Origin: a virus
Length of the DNA: 64,000 bases
Strand: one strand, 5' to 3'
IMG/VR virus record: IMGVR_UViG_3300042484_002457
Coordinates: 62,001-126,000 of that record
Shown: positions 37,898-45,105 of the stretch, in pieces
Position numbering within the stretch: position 1 is the first letter of the stretch
Layout: the number at the start of each line of letters is the position of its first letter
Position numbers and translations under genes: made by a program
The notes under the pieces: model-generated
The model's input: the letters and a program-made list of their open reading frames with translations, nothing else
Database searches by the model: none
What the model was told of the DNA's origin: nothing

Positions 37898-38455
37898 ATG
37901 GACTTGAATCTACTTGAATCAAATGTCAAGGGATTCGTACACCCCGACTACGGTCGGGTTGTGCGAGATGGTCAAGCCTACGTGGCAACTGAAAAGTTTG
38001 TACGCCGTGGTTTGAAAATTTGCTTGGCACTGTATCGTAAACTTGAACGTCTGGATCAAACAGCTCGTTTGCTACGTGATGCAATTGACTTCTTGCTACG
38101 CCGATATCATGGTTATGCAATCAAAGAACGCATCAAAGCACACTATCGTGATGCTGGTCTCAAGCCTACAGACAAGACTGACTTTGAACATGTGATCCCG
38201 GCTGCACTGTTGGCAGCATTGTTGATCCAAGGCAAAATCTCAGTAGAGCTGGCAATGAATCCACCAACATGCTTGCTGAAGAAAAAGCATCATGCTTTGC
38301 TCAAGAAGCAAGGGCTTGGTAACAAGACCCCGGATGTGTGGAATTTTTGGAAACGATATGAGATGCTGGGTATCAAGTTGGAAACACACACTGGCGACGA
38401 AGTGGACGTGACTACTTGGAATCTGGGCACACACGTAACTTACTTCAAGGTCTAA
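37898..38455 (+). CDS. HNH-like nuclease, partner of the DGQHR-like protein
   Basis: 185 residues. Basic helical N-terminus; 'DKTDFEHVIPAALLAALLIQ' and 'NPPTCLLKKKHHALLKKQGL' form an HNH-like beta-beta-alpha pattern (E-H-V-I-P, then N...C...H...L). 'WNFWKRYEMLGIK' follows. The spacing to the upstream gene is one base. Nuclease activity is inferred from the motif only. Confidence 0.55.
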   Translation: MDLNLLESNVKGFVHPDYGRVVRDGQAYVATEKFVRRGLKICLALYRKLERLDQTARLLRDAIDFLLRRYHGYAIKERIKAHYRDAGLKPTDKTDFEHVIPAALLAALLIQGKISVELAMNPPTCLLKKKHHALLKKQGLGNKTPDVWNFWKRYEMLGIKLETHTGDEVDVTTWNLGTHVTYFKV

Positions 38456-38456
38456 T

Positions 38457-38678
38457 ATGAGCCAACTTGAACTGCATGGACGTCCCTGGACAGTGTTTGA
38501 TCCTGCCAATCAACAACACAGGGCTTGGTATCACGATTTTGTAAAAACTGGCACCTGGGGGCGGTGCCCAGTGCGGTTCGTAGTACCCGAAGATCATGGC
38601 AACTTGGTTACCATGATCCAACGCAACCTAGTGGCATACTATGTCACACAAGAATTTAAACGAACACGGAGAAAATAA
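38457..38678 (+). CDS. Small conserved phage protein
   Basis: 73 residues, one base after the HNH-like gene. 'LHGRPWTVFDPANQQHRAWY', 'TGTWGRCPVRFVVPEDHGNL', end 'EFKRTRRK'. Widespread in T4-type genomes; function unknown. Confidence 0.6.
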   Translation: MSQLELHGRPWTVFDPANQQHRAWYHDFVKTGTWGRCPVRFVVPEDHGNLVTMIQRNLVAYYVTQEFKRTRRK

Positions 38679-39100
38679 TGTTAATGTTTGCATACGGTAT
38701 GAACACCAATCCCAAAGAGATGGCTCGACGTTGTCCGCAGGCTCGGAGCCTGGGTCATGCTCGACTTGTAAACCACAGCTTCCGGTTTGCGCAATATGCA
38801 GATGTGGAACCACAGTCGGGCAGTTTTGTAGAAGGGGTGTTGTGGGAGATCACTGAAGAATGCCTTCGTGCTCTGGACCAGTTAGAAGGTTACCCTGTTT
38901 ATTACAATCGTGTGGTGAGTTCTGTGGTGCATGAATCTAGAACCTATCATGCTCTAGTGTACCGCATGCAGCCAGGGCGCCGGGACTATGGGCCTACTCG
39001 TGACTACTATCGTTTGGTCACAGAAGGCTATCAAGCACATCGTGTGCCCACTGACCAGCTGGAAAATAGTGTAAACTATAGTACTACAAATTTTGGTTGA
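38678..39100 (+). CDS. Gamma-glutamylcyclotransferase-like protein
   Basis: 140 residues, TAATG overlap. 'MFAYGMNTNPKEMARRCPQA' is the substrate-binding YGxN loop and 'ALDQLEGYPVYYNR' contains the catalytic Glu. Family members open gamma-glutamyl amines or act in glutathione turnover. The last codons (…TTNFG, TGA) are encoded by the start of the promoter cassette at 39097, so the gene ends inside it. Confidence 0.8.
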   Translation: MLMFAYGMNTNPKEMARRCPQARSLGHARLVNHSFRFAQYADVEPQSGSFVEGVLWEITEECLRALDQLEGYPVYYNRVVSSVVHESRTYHALVYRMQPGRRDYGPTRDYYRLVTEGYQAHRVPTDQLENSVNYSTTNFG

Positions 39101-39125
39101 CCAAAAACTCCCAATTTGCTATAAT
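39097..39125 (+). promoter_or_regulatory. Sigma-70 promoter, CCCAATTTGC-spacer class
   Basis: TTGACC, 17 bp, TATAAT. Its -35 box contains the TGA of the gene before. Confidence 0.9.
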
Positions 39126-39158
39126 ATACACATATACAGCAACAAACAGGAGTAAATT

Positions 39159-39608
39159 ATGGGAACCAGAAGTCGAGTGGGAATCATGCATGGTGACAAG
39201 TGCAAATCAATTTACATTCAGTGGGATGGTTATCTTGACGGCGTTGGCAAGATACTGCTTGAACACTATGACAGTGCCAAGGCCAATCACTTGGTGGCCC
39301 TAGGCGATGTGTCGAGCCTGCGTCAAAACGTTGAGATTCCCGAAGGTGTTGAGCACACATTTGATCAGGCTGCTGACGGCATCACTATTTTCTACGGTCG
39401 CGATCATAAGGAAAATGGTTGCGAGTTTTCAGTGGATCACACATTCAAAGACTTCATGACACGTGTGGGCGACAGCGGTGCCGAATACTACTACATCATG
39501 CGAGATGGTGTGTGGTATGTGGGCTCTGTATATGACGTTAATGGTTTGGTAGCCGGTGATCTTGTGTGTTTGAGCAAAGCACTGGTCTGGGAGGCAATTG
39601 CGCAATGA
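39159..39608 (+). CDS. Conserved phage/plasmid protein (WDGY type)
   Basis: 149 residues. 'TRSRVGIMHGDKCKSIYIQW' then 'DGYLDGVGKILLEHYDSAKA', the hallmark of a family found in many phages and plasmids. Alpha/beta; function unknown. First of a two-gene unit. Confidence 0.65.
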   Translation: MGTRSRVGIMHGDKCKSIYIQWDGYLDGVGKILLEHYDSAKANHLVALGDVSSLRQNVEIPEGVEHTFDQAADGITIFYGRDHKENGCEFSVDHTFKDFMTRVGDSGAEYYYIMRDGVWYVGSVYDVNGLVAGDLVCLSKALVWEAIAQ

Positions 39609-39997
39609 GCGGATATCAAACAATTTTGCGTATTCGACGCATTGAAGAAACTGTCGCCAAACTTGGATTCATGTTGGCCAATTCCCGGCATGGATGGGAC
39701 AACAGCAACCCTGACATGGTGGCCCTCAAGCCCCGTGACGATGATGCAGTGCCGGGCTACAGCCGAGATGCTGAAGTGTTTCGTGGTACCTTGGAAGAAC
39801 TGGAAGTTTGGTTGCGTGGTGTGGAGTGGGCACGAAGCTACGACCGTGTGCTTCGAATCAGCGACGACAAAAAGAGAGCCAAGTACGAGGATCGAGAGCG
39901 CCTGAGAATTGCAGAAATGCGCAAACGAGAAGAACAGAAAATGCTACTGGCTGTGCTAAAGGCGCCCGATCACGAAAACAGCCGGGTAAAAAAGTAA
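39605..39997 (+). CDS. Conserved phage protein, charged
   Basis: 130 residues from ATG 39605 (ATGA). 'RIRRIEETVAKLGFMLANSR', 'EVFRGTLEELEVWLRGVEWA', coiled-coil C-terminus ('EDRERLRIAEMRKREEQKML'). Recurring phage hypothetical. Confidence 0.6.
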   Translation: MSGYQTILRIRRIEETVAKLGFMLANSRHGWDNSNPDMVALKPRDDDAVPGYSRDAEVFRGTLEELEVWLRGVEWARSYDRVLRISDDKKRAKYEDRERLRIAEMRKREEQKMLLAVLKAPDHENSRVKK

Positions 39998-40018
39998 TAC
40001 TTTATAGTACTACTTTTC
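39993..40018 (+). terminator. Hairpin terminator, AGTAATACTTTATAGTACTACT type
   Basis: Same hairpin as at 26129, starting in the stop codon region, TTTTC tail, then the next promoter. Confidence 0.6.
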
Positions 40019-40021
40019 TGG

Positions 40022-40050
40022 TTGACTCAAAATGCCCAATTTGTTATAAT
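40022..40050 (+). promoter_or_regulatory. Sigma-70 promoter, CCCAATTTGT-spacer class
   Basis: TTGACT, 17 bp, TATAAT. Confidence 0.9.
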
Positions 40051-40082
40051 ATACACATAGCAAAGCAAAACAGGAGCCAGAG

Positions 40083-40307
40083 ATGACCAAGCAATTCGTA
40101 CAAGTTAGTGCCAGCAAAGACAGTAACAATTTCATGCACTGTAGCAACCTGAGCCTGATGGCATATGATGGCATGACTGCCGATCAAGCCCTGTGTGAAT
40201 TGCTGGACATGGCTGATGAGTACACCTTGAAAGGTTACACCATCCAGTGGACTTTTCAAGATTTTGACGCAATCGATGAAGAAATGTACGGCGAATTATT
40301 TGCCTAA
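40083..40307 (+). CDS. Small acidic phage protein
   Basis: 74 residues, CAGGAG upstream. 'KQFVQVSASKDSNNFMHCSN', 'ALCELLDMADEYTLKGYTIQ'. Single-gene unit. Function unknown. Confidence 0.5.
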   Translation: MTKQFVQVSASKDSNNFMHCSNLSLMAYDGMTADQALCELLDMADEYTLKGYTIQWTFQDFDAIDEEMYGELFA

Positions 40308-40313
40308 GTTTAG

Positions 40314-40342
40314 TTGACCAAAATTTCCCAATTTGTTATAAT
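40314..40342 (+). promoter_or_regulatory. Sigma-70 promoter, CCCAATTTGT-spacer class
   Basis: TTGACC, 17 bp, TATAAT; no terminator hairpin precedes this copy. Confidence 0.9.
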
Positions 40343-40373
40343 ATACACATAGCAAAGCAAAACAGGAGTTGAT

Positions 40374-40580
40374 ATGGGTTTCGAAACAGTGGTGTTGGAC
40401 AAGGTTGCAACAGTTCTTAAATCGGACAACCTTGCTGGATTTTATTGTGGTACGCTGAGTGTGGTCTGCACGGCTGCAGAAGCCAACCGAATTGCAAAAA
40501 AGCTCTCCAAAGAATTAGACACAAAAATCCAGATCAGCCCCGACGGCTCTTATGGTTACTTGTTTGATTTTGTGGCCTAA
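40374..40580 (+). CDS. Small phage protein, unknown
   Basis: 68 residues; CAGGAG upstream. 'LAGFYCGTLSVVCTAAEANR', 'ELDTKIQISPDGSYGYLFDF'. Alternating strand/helix. Coupled to the following gene by a 9-nt gap containing AAGGA. Confidence 0.5.
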   Translation: MGFETVVLDKVATVLKSDNLAGFYCGTLSVVCTAAEANRIAKKLSKELDTKIQISPDGSYGYLFDFVA

Positions 40581-40589
40581 GGAACTGTG

Positions 40590-40844
40590 ATGAACATCGA
40601 AATTGAATACGACCTGTCCGGCAACGCGGCACCCGACTATGGCATGTACTCTGACATTGGCAATGCCGCGGTGCATGCCATTGTATTGGCTGCCCAATCT
40701 AACAAGATGACATGGGTCCAAACATTGCGAGCTCTGCGAGCTCTGGCAGAACAAGAACAGTTTGGCGAAGCCATGGACACCATGGTGCGTGAAATGGTGT
40801 ACAGTGCCCTGGGCATCAAAGACGAGTCGTTTTACGTGTTGTAA
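40590..40844 (+). CDS. Small helical phage protein
   Basis: 84 residues from ATG 40590 (GTG at 40587 also possible). 'MNIEIEYDLSGNAAPDYGMY' then helices 'TWVQTLRALRALAEQEQFGE', 'MVREMVYSALGIKDE'. Function unknown. Confidence 0.5.
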   Translation: MNIEIEYDLSGNAAPDYGMYSDIGNAAVHAIVLAAQSNKMTWVQTLRALRALAEQEQFGEAMDTMVREMVYSALGIKDESFYVL

Positions 40845-40866
40845 TACTTGAGTATTACTTTTTTTT
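40841..40866 (+). terminator. Hairpin terminator of the TACTTGAGTA type
   Basis: GTAATAC-TTGA-GTATTAC with an eight-T run, starting at the stop codon of the gene at 40590. The strongest member of this hairpin class. Confidence 0.8.
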
Positions 40867-40868
40867 GG

Positions 40869-40897
40869 TTGACCAGAATTTCCCAATTTGCTATAAT
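40869..40897 (+). promoter_or_regulatory. Sigma-70 promoter, CCCAATTTGC-spacer class
   Basis: TTGACC, 17 bp, TATAAT; two bp after the terminator. Confidence 0.9.
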
Positions 40898-40927
40898 AGA
40901 AGTATAGTAAGAAACAAGGAGTTAAAG

Positions 40928-41710
40928 ATGTCAGGTTTTGTTGATGTGTCGGGTATGAGTTATCAAGATGTCAAGCGCATGAGTCAGCAAGATGATGTAG
41001 ATTATCAACCTCGTCATCCCATTGGATCTGCTCCTGCTCGTCGCAACACTGTGCTTCAAACTGGCCATAGCGTCAGCGATGTGTGGGCCGCAGCCTGTGC
41101 CGCTCAACGTGTGAATGGTGGTTACTACAAAGAATCCACCTACCTGTGGGACGAAAGTACTCATGTCAACAAACTTGACAAGCGCCGCAACCGCGACATC
41201 ATGATGGAGTTCCTGTACAACCCCGACCGACTCTTGGTTGAGGACGTTGAAGCAGGTGAACAGGCACATGACTTTCTGCAAAACGATCTTACCTTCCGTG
41301 CGCTCAAAGGCAAGCTCACTGAGTTTGACAGTGCCACCAGCAAGTGCCTGGCAGTGACAGATCAGTTTTACACTGTGCAACACCGCTACGAACTGGCTGT
41401 GGTTGCGGCTCTGCCTGCCAGCGCGGCTCGTAGTCAAGCACAACAAAATCAAGTTGAACGAGTGCGGTTTTCCAAAGGCGGCCTTATTGCTCAGCCCGGC
41501 GACAAAGTGTCGGCTCAAGTAGAAGTGCTGACTTCAGTTTACAGCAAGAATTACGGTGTGTACTGGATCAAGGGCATCACTGATCAAGACCAGCCAGTGT
41601 TCTTTAGTGCCAAAAAAGCACACAACACTGGCACTTGGCTCAGTGTAACAGGCACCGTTAAAGCACATCGCGATGATGTCACTCAACTCACTCGCGTCAA
41701 GGTGTTGTGA
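40928..41710 (+). CDS. Phage protein with C-terminal OB-fold-like domain
   Basis: 260 residues from ATG 40928 (AAGGAG upstream). Helical N-terminal ~190 residues ('SVSDVWAAACAAQRVNGGYY', 'NDLTFRALKGKLTEFDS'). The end 'PGDKVSAQVEVLTSVYSKNYG' to 'GTWLSVTGTVKAHRDDVTQ' follows the pattern 'V.v.v...vt..YG...i...d..G.v...f....GTVK.H', an OB-like fold in many phage proteins. Possible nucleic-acid binding. Confidence 0.6.
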   Translation: MSGFVDVSGMSYQDVKRMSQQDDVDYQPRHPIGSAPARRNTVLQTGHSVSDVWAAACAAQRVNGGYYKESTYLWDESTHVNKLDKRRNRDIMMEFLYNPDRLLVEDVEAGEQAHDFLQNDLTFRALKGKLTEFDSATSKCLAVTDQFYTVQHRYELAVVAALPASAARSQAQQNQVERVRFSKGGLIAQPGDKVSAQVEVLTSVYSKNYGVYWIKGITDQDQPVFFSAKKAHNTGTWLSVTGTVKAHRDDVTQLTRVKVL

Positions 41711-41838
41711 TGTTCAAACTTTTGATTGGTATTGTTATTGGTGTGGTGGTGGCAACTATTGGTTTTAGCGGCATTGCTCAACTGCTGGACCGAGGAGTCC
41801 AAACCATCCAGGAACAAAGCAAAGAATTGGCCCGCTAA
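41710..41838 (+). CDS. Small membrane protein, 42 aa
   Basis: MFKLLIGIVIGVVVATIGFS followed by GIAQLLDRGVQTIQEQSKELAR: one transmembrane helix plus an amphipathic tail. TGATG overlap with the gene before. Role unknown. Confidence 0.55.
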   Translation: MFKLLIGIVIGVVVATIGFSGIAQLLDRGVQTIQEQSKELAR

Positions 41839-41875
41839 ATTGGGCAAACTGAGTCCAAATTGTATCAAGAAACGG

Positions 41876-41904
41876 TTGACCAATCAGCTGTTTTTTGCTA
41901 TAAT
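41876..41904 (+). promoter_or_regulatory. Sigma-70 promoter, TTGACCAAT class
   Basis: TTGACC, 17 bp, TATAAT with extended TGC. Confidence 0.88.
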
Positions 41905-41909
41905 TAGAC

Positions 41910-41933
41910 ATGCTGCAAACACAGCATATTTTT
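41910..41933 (+). promoter_or_regulatory. 5'-leader hairpin with T-run
   Basis: ATGCTG-CAAACA-CAGCAT then ATTTTTAA; begins six nt after the -10 box. Third copy of the leader design. Confidence 0.65.
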
Positions 41934-41965
41934 AAATCTGTAAGGCAACTTTGAAAGGCAACTTT

Positions 41966-42325
41966 ATGACAAACGAAAAGACTTTTACCGTGGCTGGTAC
42001 TGCCAAGAACCCCAACGGTACTGTCAAGGCCCGTTTTGCTAACGACTTGGTGGCTCGCATCAAGATTCTCAACAAAGCAGGATGCACTGACATCAACTTG
42101 GCTGAACTGCCCCGCGCAATGACCAAACTGGAATGTCTCCAGTATCTCACCGAGCAAGGTATTACTGAAGGCGATGCTGGATTTGTTGTGGCAAACAAGC
42201 TGGCAGAAAAAGCCAAGGTGGCCAAGAAAGGCGAAGTCAAGGTGCAAGCCAGTACTGGCGCCAAGGCCAAGAGCACCAAAAAGGACGTTACTGCTGAACA
42301 ACTGATTGCCGAAGCCAAGGCCTAA
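41966..42325 (+). CDS. Small protein with Lys-rich tail
   Basis: 119 residues from ATG 41966. 'KTFTVAGTAKNPNGTVKARF', 'KLECLQYLTEQGITEGDAGF', then a basic stretch 'VQASTGAKAKSTKKDVTAEQ'. Likely an abundant nucleic-acid-associated protein; the family is unnamed to me. Followed by a strong terminator. Confidence 0.55.
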   Translation: MTNEKTFTVAGTAKNPNGTVKARFANDLVARIKILNKAGCTDINLAELPRAMTKLECLQYLTEQGITEGDAGFVVANKLAEKAKVAKKGEVKVQASTGAKAKSTKKDVTAEQLIAEAKA

Positions 42326-42344
42326 GCAACTGTTTGACAGCACA

Positions 42345-42370
42345 ATGCGGCCTTTGGGCCGCATTTCTTT
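42345..42370 (+). terminator. Intrinsic terminator
   Basis: ATGCGGCC-TTTG-GGCCGCAT with TTCTTT tail. Confidence 0.85.
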
Positions 42371-42426
42371 GTGTTTTGGAAACAAAGAGATAATTACTGG
42401 ATGCGGGCCAAACACAACAACCAATA

Positions 42427-42675
42427 ATGACTATAGCATCTTACCGTGCGGTAGAACCACTGTACATTGTAACCTTACGCAACTCCACTCAAGCCGAAGC
42501 ACTGTTAAAAAACTGGATACGAGAACATCGTGTCGAGCATGCATCGGTGTCAGGCAATCGAATGATGTTGCATGACCAAAGAGGTTTTGAACAATTTAGG
42601 TTGACTTGGTCTCACAGCATCACCGGTATCACTATCTGGGATACCTGGGTCAAACGGCACATATATCTAGATTAA
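42427..42675 (+). CDS. Small 'LTWS' protein 5
   Basis: 82 residues. 'YIVTLRNSTQAEALLKNWIR', 'MMLHDQRGFEQFRLTWSHS' and an extra tail 'GITIWDTWVKRHIYLD'. RWS-type pattern followed by about 20 extra residues. No promoter recognised upstream; may be read through the terminator. Confidence 0.5.
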   Translation: MTIASYRAVEPLYIVTLRNSTQAEALLKNWIREHRVEHASVSGNRMMLHDQRGFEQFRLTWSHSITGITIWDTWVKRHIYLD

Positions 42676-42703
42676 CTAGAGTGCCAAAAAAACAAAAAAA
42701 TCG

Positions 42704-42732
42704 TTGACAATGCTATCACAGCATTGTATAAT
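42704..42732 (+). promoter_or_regulatory. Sigma-70 promoter with built-in operator
   Basis: TTGACA, 17 bp, TATAAT. The spacer carries an inverted repeat ACAATGCT-N5-AGCATTGT (42707-42727) running from the -35 to the -10 box, a classical repressor site layout. Confidence 0.85.
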
Positions 42733-42755
42733 TGTTCTACATACAAGGAGTTACT

Positions 42756-42941
42756 ATGACACAACACGAACAACTGGTTTCCGCTTACGAAACTTACATT
42801 GCCGAAAACGAAAAATTCACCACCAAGGGCGTCAAGGCTTCAGCAGCCCGGGCTCGCAAGGCGCTACAAGAGATGAGCAAATGCATCAAAGAACGCCGCA
42901 AAGAAATCACTGCTGAGAAAGAAGCCTTGGCAGCAAAATGA
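42756..42941 (+). CDS. Histone H1-like small basic protein
   Basis: 61 residues from ATG 42756 (AAGGAG upstream). 'LVSAYETYIAENEKFTTKGV' then 'KASAARARKALQEMSKCIKE' and 'RRKEITAEKEALAAK'. Lys/Ala/Arg-rich helices like the H1-type small proteins of many phages. Probably binds DNA or RNA. Confidence 0.6.
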   Translation: MTQHEQLVSAYETYIAENEKFTTKGVKASAARARKALQEMSKCIKERRKEITAEKEALAAK

Positions 42942-43132
42942 ATGTAGAAACTATGCATCTAAAGCAAGGATATTGGCCGGAAACGCTAACGCCCGAACTT
43001 AGACAACAACTTTTGCTGGACAAAATAGCTCGAGTTCAGCAGGCGGCCGAACAGCGCAAAAAGTATCCGAATTCAATTCGTGACGAGCTAAACATTGTCT
43101 GTTGCAATGAGCAAGAATGCGAACACCATTAA
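42938..43132 (+). CDS. Small protein with C-terminal Cys/His cluster
   Basis: 64 residues, ATGA overlap. Helical 'TPELRQQLLLDKIARVQQAA', end 'NIVCCNEQECEHH' with three Cys and two His, a possible metal site. Function unknown. Confidence 0.5.
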   Translation: MNVETMHLKQGYWPETLTPELRQQLLLDKIARVQQAAEQRKKYPNSIRDELNIVCCNEQECEHH

Positions 43133-43565
43133 CATCTATTCTGACAACGATGTGATATCTGACACTGGTGAAAGCCTTTACATCAGTACTGGTGCTACTG
43201 GTGCTATTGGCGCTGCCGACTCAAATGCTTATTCATGGAATGCCAACAGTTCTATAGATTGGAACAATATCACTATTGGATCTTCCAATATTGCTGGCAC
43301 CAATGGTACCATGATTCGTCCGTCTGGACGTTTGGAACTTCAAGGTGAAGATGCTGACATAAAAATCAATGGTCGAAGTTTGATGGATGCTATTGATGCC
43401 CTTGAGCAGCGCCTTAACATTCTAGTACCTAATCCTGAGCTGGAAGCAGAATGGGATGAATTACGAGAGCTGGGCGAACGTTATAGAGCGTTGGAAAAAC
43501 AATGTACCGAGAAAGGCAACATGTGGAAAAAACTAAAGTCAATGCCACCACCAACCAAACCATGA
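43110..43565 (+). CDS. Conserved T4-type phage protein
   Basis: 151 residues from ATG 43110. Gly/Asn/Ser-rich N-terminus, 'RPSGRLELQGEDADIKINGR', 'LEQRLNILVPNPELEAEWDE', coiled-coil end, 'MPPPTKP'. I recognise this combination from T4-like cyanophage-type genomes; function unknown. Overlaps the next ATG. Confidence 0.65.
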   Translation, partial: SKNANTINIYSDNDVISDTGESLYISTGATGAIGAADSNAYSWNANSSIDWNNITIGSSNIAGTNGTMIRPSGRLELQGEDADIKINGRSLMDAIDALEQRLNILVPNPELEAEWDELRELGERYRALEKQCTEKGNMWKKLKSMPPPTKP

Positions 43566-44386
43566 AACCAAAACAACGTATCAATCACATTGTAAAGTGG
43601 TTGAAGCAGTATGCCAAGAGTGCCAAAATTGACACTTTTGTAGTGGGCATTTCTGGTGGGATCGACAGCTCAGTTGTGAGTGCCTTGTGTGCTCAAACTG
43701 GCTTAAAAACCATTGTGGTGCAGATGCCTATTCGTCAAAACAAACAGTTGGATAATCGCAGTAGCTTGCATGCAGGCTGGTTGTTGGAACGTTTCCCCCA
43801 AACAGTTACTCACATGAGCATGGATCTAACTCCAGTGTTCTCTGCGTTTGAAAAGAAGGTTGATCCTTTTTGCAGGATTGACGATGACACCTATGACACG
43901 TACAAATTGGCCAGTGCCAACTCTCGCAGTCGCCTGCGCATGATGACGCTGTATCAAATTGCACAATGTCATGGTGCCTTGGTTGTAGGAACCGGCAACC
44001 GGGTAGAAGACTTTGGTGTGGGCTTTTTTACCAAGTACGGCGATGGCGGAGTTGACCTCAGCCCCATTGGCGACTGTCTCAAAACACAAGTATGGGACAT
44101 GGGTCGCGAACTTGGTGTAGCACCAGAGATCATTGATGCTGCTCCTACTGATGGACTTTGGGCAGATGGTCGTACAGATGAAGATCAGATTGGCATGACT
44201 TACCCTGATCTAGAACGCATGATGGCCTTGGACTTCTTAAAACGTGCCAAGGCAGTGGACTCTGACATGCCCGGTAGCTCCAAGTTGTCAGCAGACGATC
44301 GCAAAAAGCTAACACGTTATCAAGAGCTTCGTGCTAGAAACATGCACAAAATGCAACCAATCCCGGTTTGCAAGTTTGACCAATAA
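43562..44386 (+). CDS. nadE: NAD+ synthetase NadE (ammonia-dependent type)
   Basis: 274 residues, the length of bacterial NH3-dependent NadE. PP-loop 'VVGISGGIDSSVVSALCAQ', 'LVVGTGNRVEDFGVGFFTKY', 'DLSPIGDCLKTQVWDMGREL', and 'PTDGLWADGRTDEDQIGM'. Adenylates nicotinate adenine dinucleotide and amidates it to NAD+. No glutaminase domain. ATGA coupling to the gene upstream. Suggests the phage boosts NAD supply; no other NAD gene is in view. Confidence 0.93.
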   Translation: MKPKQRINHIVKWLKQYAKSAKIDTFVVGISGGIDSSVVSALCAQTGLKTIVVQMPIRQNKQLDNRSSLHAGWLLERFPQTVTHMSMDLTPVFSAFEKKVDPFCRIDDDTYDTYKLASANSRSRLRMMTLYQIAQCHGALVVGTGNRVEDFGVGFFTKYGDGGVDLSPIGDCLKTQVWDMGRELGVAPEIIDAAPTDGLWADGRTDEDQIGMTYPDLERMMALDFLKRAKAVDSDMPGSSKLSADDRKKLTRYQELRARNMHKMQPIPVCKFDQ

Positions 44387-44404
44387 GTCAAACTGTGCTA
44401 TAAT
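44376..44404 (+). promoter_or_regulatory. Sigma-70 promoter, TTGACCAATAA class
   Basis: TTGACC, 17 bp, TATAAT with TGC; its -35 overlaps the end of nadE. Confidence 0.85.
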
Positions 44405-44441
44405 GATATTGTGGGATAACTACCCACTTATTGGCCAAAAC

Positions 44442-44478
44442 GTACCATTTTGTGGGGCTATGCTTCACAATATGGTAC
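44442..44478 (+). promoter_or_regulatory. Long hairpin in the leader of the cell-wall hydrolase gene
   Basis: GTACCATTTTGTG pairs with CACAATATGGTAC (12 of 13 bp) around an 11-nt loop. It ends 20 nt before the ATG, where the Shine-Dalgarno is weak. Confidence 0.65.
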
Positions 44479-44498
44479 CACTTACTAAGTAACAGCCT

Positions 44499-45068
44499 AT
44501 GAACGCAAATGTAACCTCAACAACTTTGCAAGTTGCAACCTGGAGCTCACGCCTACTAAAAGTCTTTGGACTATGGGTAGTGTTGGCTGCTGTGTTTGTG
44601 ACCAGTACTGCAAAACTCGACTACCTACGACAAGCAAACAACAACATGTCTGACAATTATGTGTCAGCAGCTCAAAGAACCAAAGAGCTAGAATGTTTGA
44701 CACGCAACATTTACTGGGAGGCGGCCAGTGAGCCGTTTGAAGGCAAAGTTGGTGTGGCGCAGGTTACCCTGAATCGAATGGAGTCTGGAAAATTTCCCAA
44801 TTCTGTTTGCGGGGTAGTGTACCAGAAAAACGTATTCTACGAAAAAGTAGTTTGTCAGTTTAGCTGGTACTGCGAAGGCAACCATACCACTCGTGCAATC
44901 CACAAACCCTTGTGGAATGAGTCAGAGATTGTGGCCAAAAAAGTGTTGTTGGAAGGATTTAGATTGCCTGGTCTAGAAGATGCACTTTTTTACCACGCAA
45001 CATACATATCGCCGGGCTGGAAGCGAGAAAAGATCCAAACTATTGGACAACACATTTTTTACAGATAG
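44499..45068 (+). CDS. Cell-wall hydrolase (SleB/CwlJ type), probable endolysin
   Basis: 189 residues. N-terminal signal-anchor helix (about 20-40, 'VFGLWVVLAAVFVTSTA'), then the Hydrolase_2 domain: 'LTRNIYWEAASEPFEGKVGV' with the catalytic Glu, 'AQVTLNRMESGKFPNSVCGV', 'VCQFSWYCEG'. This family of amidase/transglycosylase-like enzymes degrades peptidoglycan. The uncleaved anchor would suit a secreted (SAR-like) endolysin. The next gene is a small membrane protein. Confidence 0.85.
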   Translation: MNANVTSTTLQVATWSSRLLKVFGLWVVLAAVFVTSTAKLDYLRQANNNMSDNYVSAAQRTKELECLTRNIYWEAASEPFEGKVGVAQVTLNRMESGKFPNSVCGVVYQKNVFYEKVVCQFSWYCEGNHTTRAIHKPLWNESEIVAKKVLLEGFRLPGLEDALFYHATYISPGWKREKIQTIGQHIFYR

Positions 45069-45078
45069 TCCTACTTAC

Positions 45079-45105
45079 GGAAATCAGATTCTGATTTCCT
45101 CCGTT
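45079..45105 (+). terminator. Hairpin downstream of the endolysin gene
   Basis: GGAAATCAG-ATT-CTGATTTCC, followed by TCCGTTTT. Weak T-run. Confidence 0.55.
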
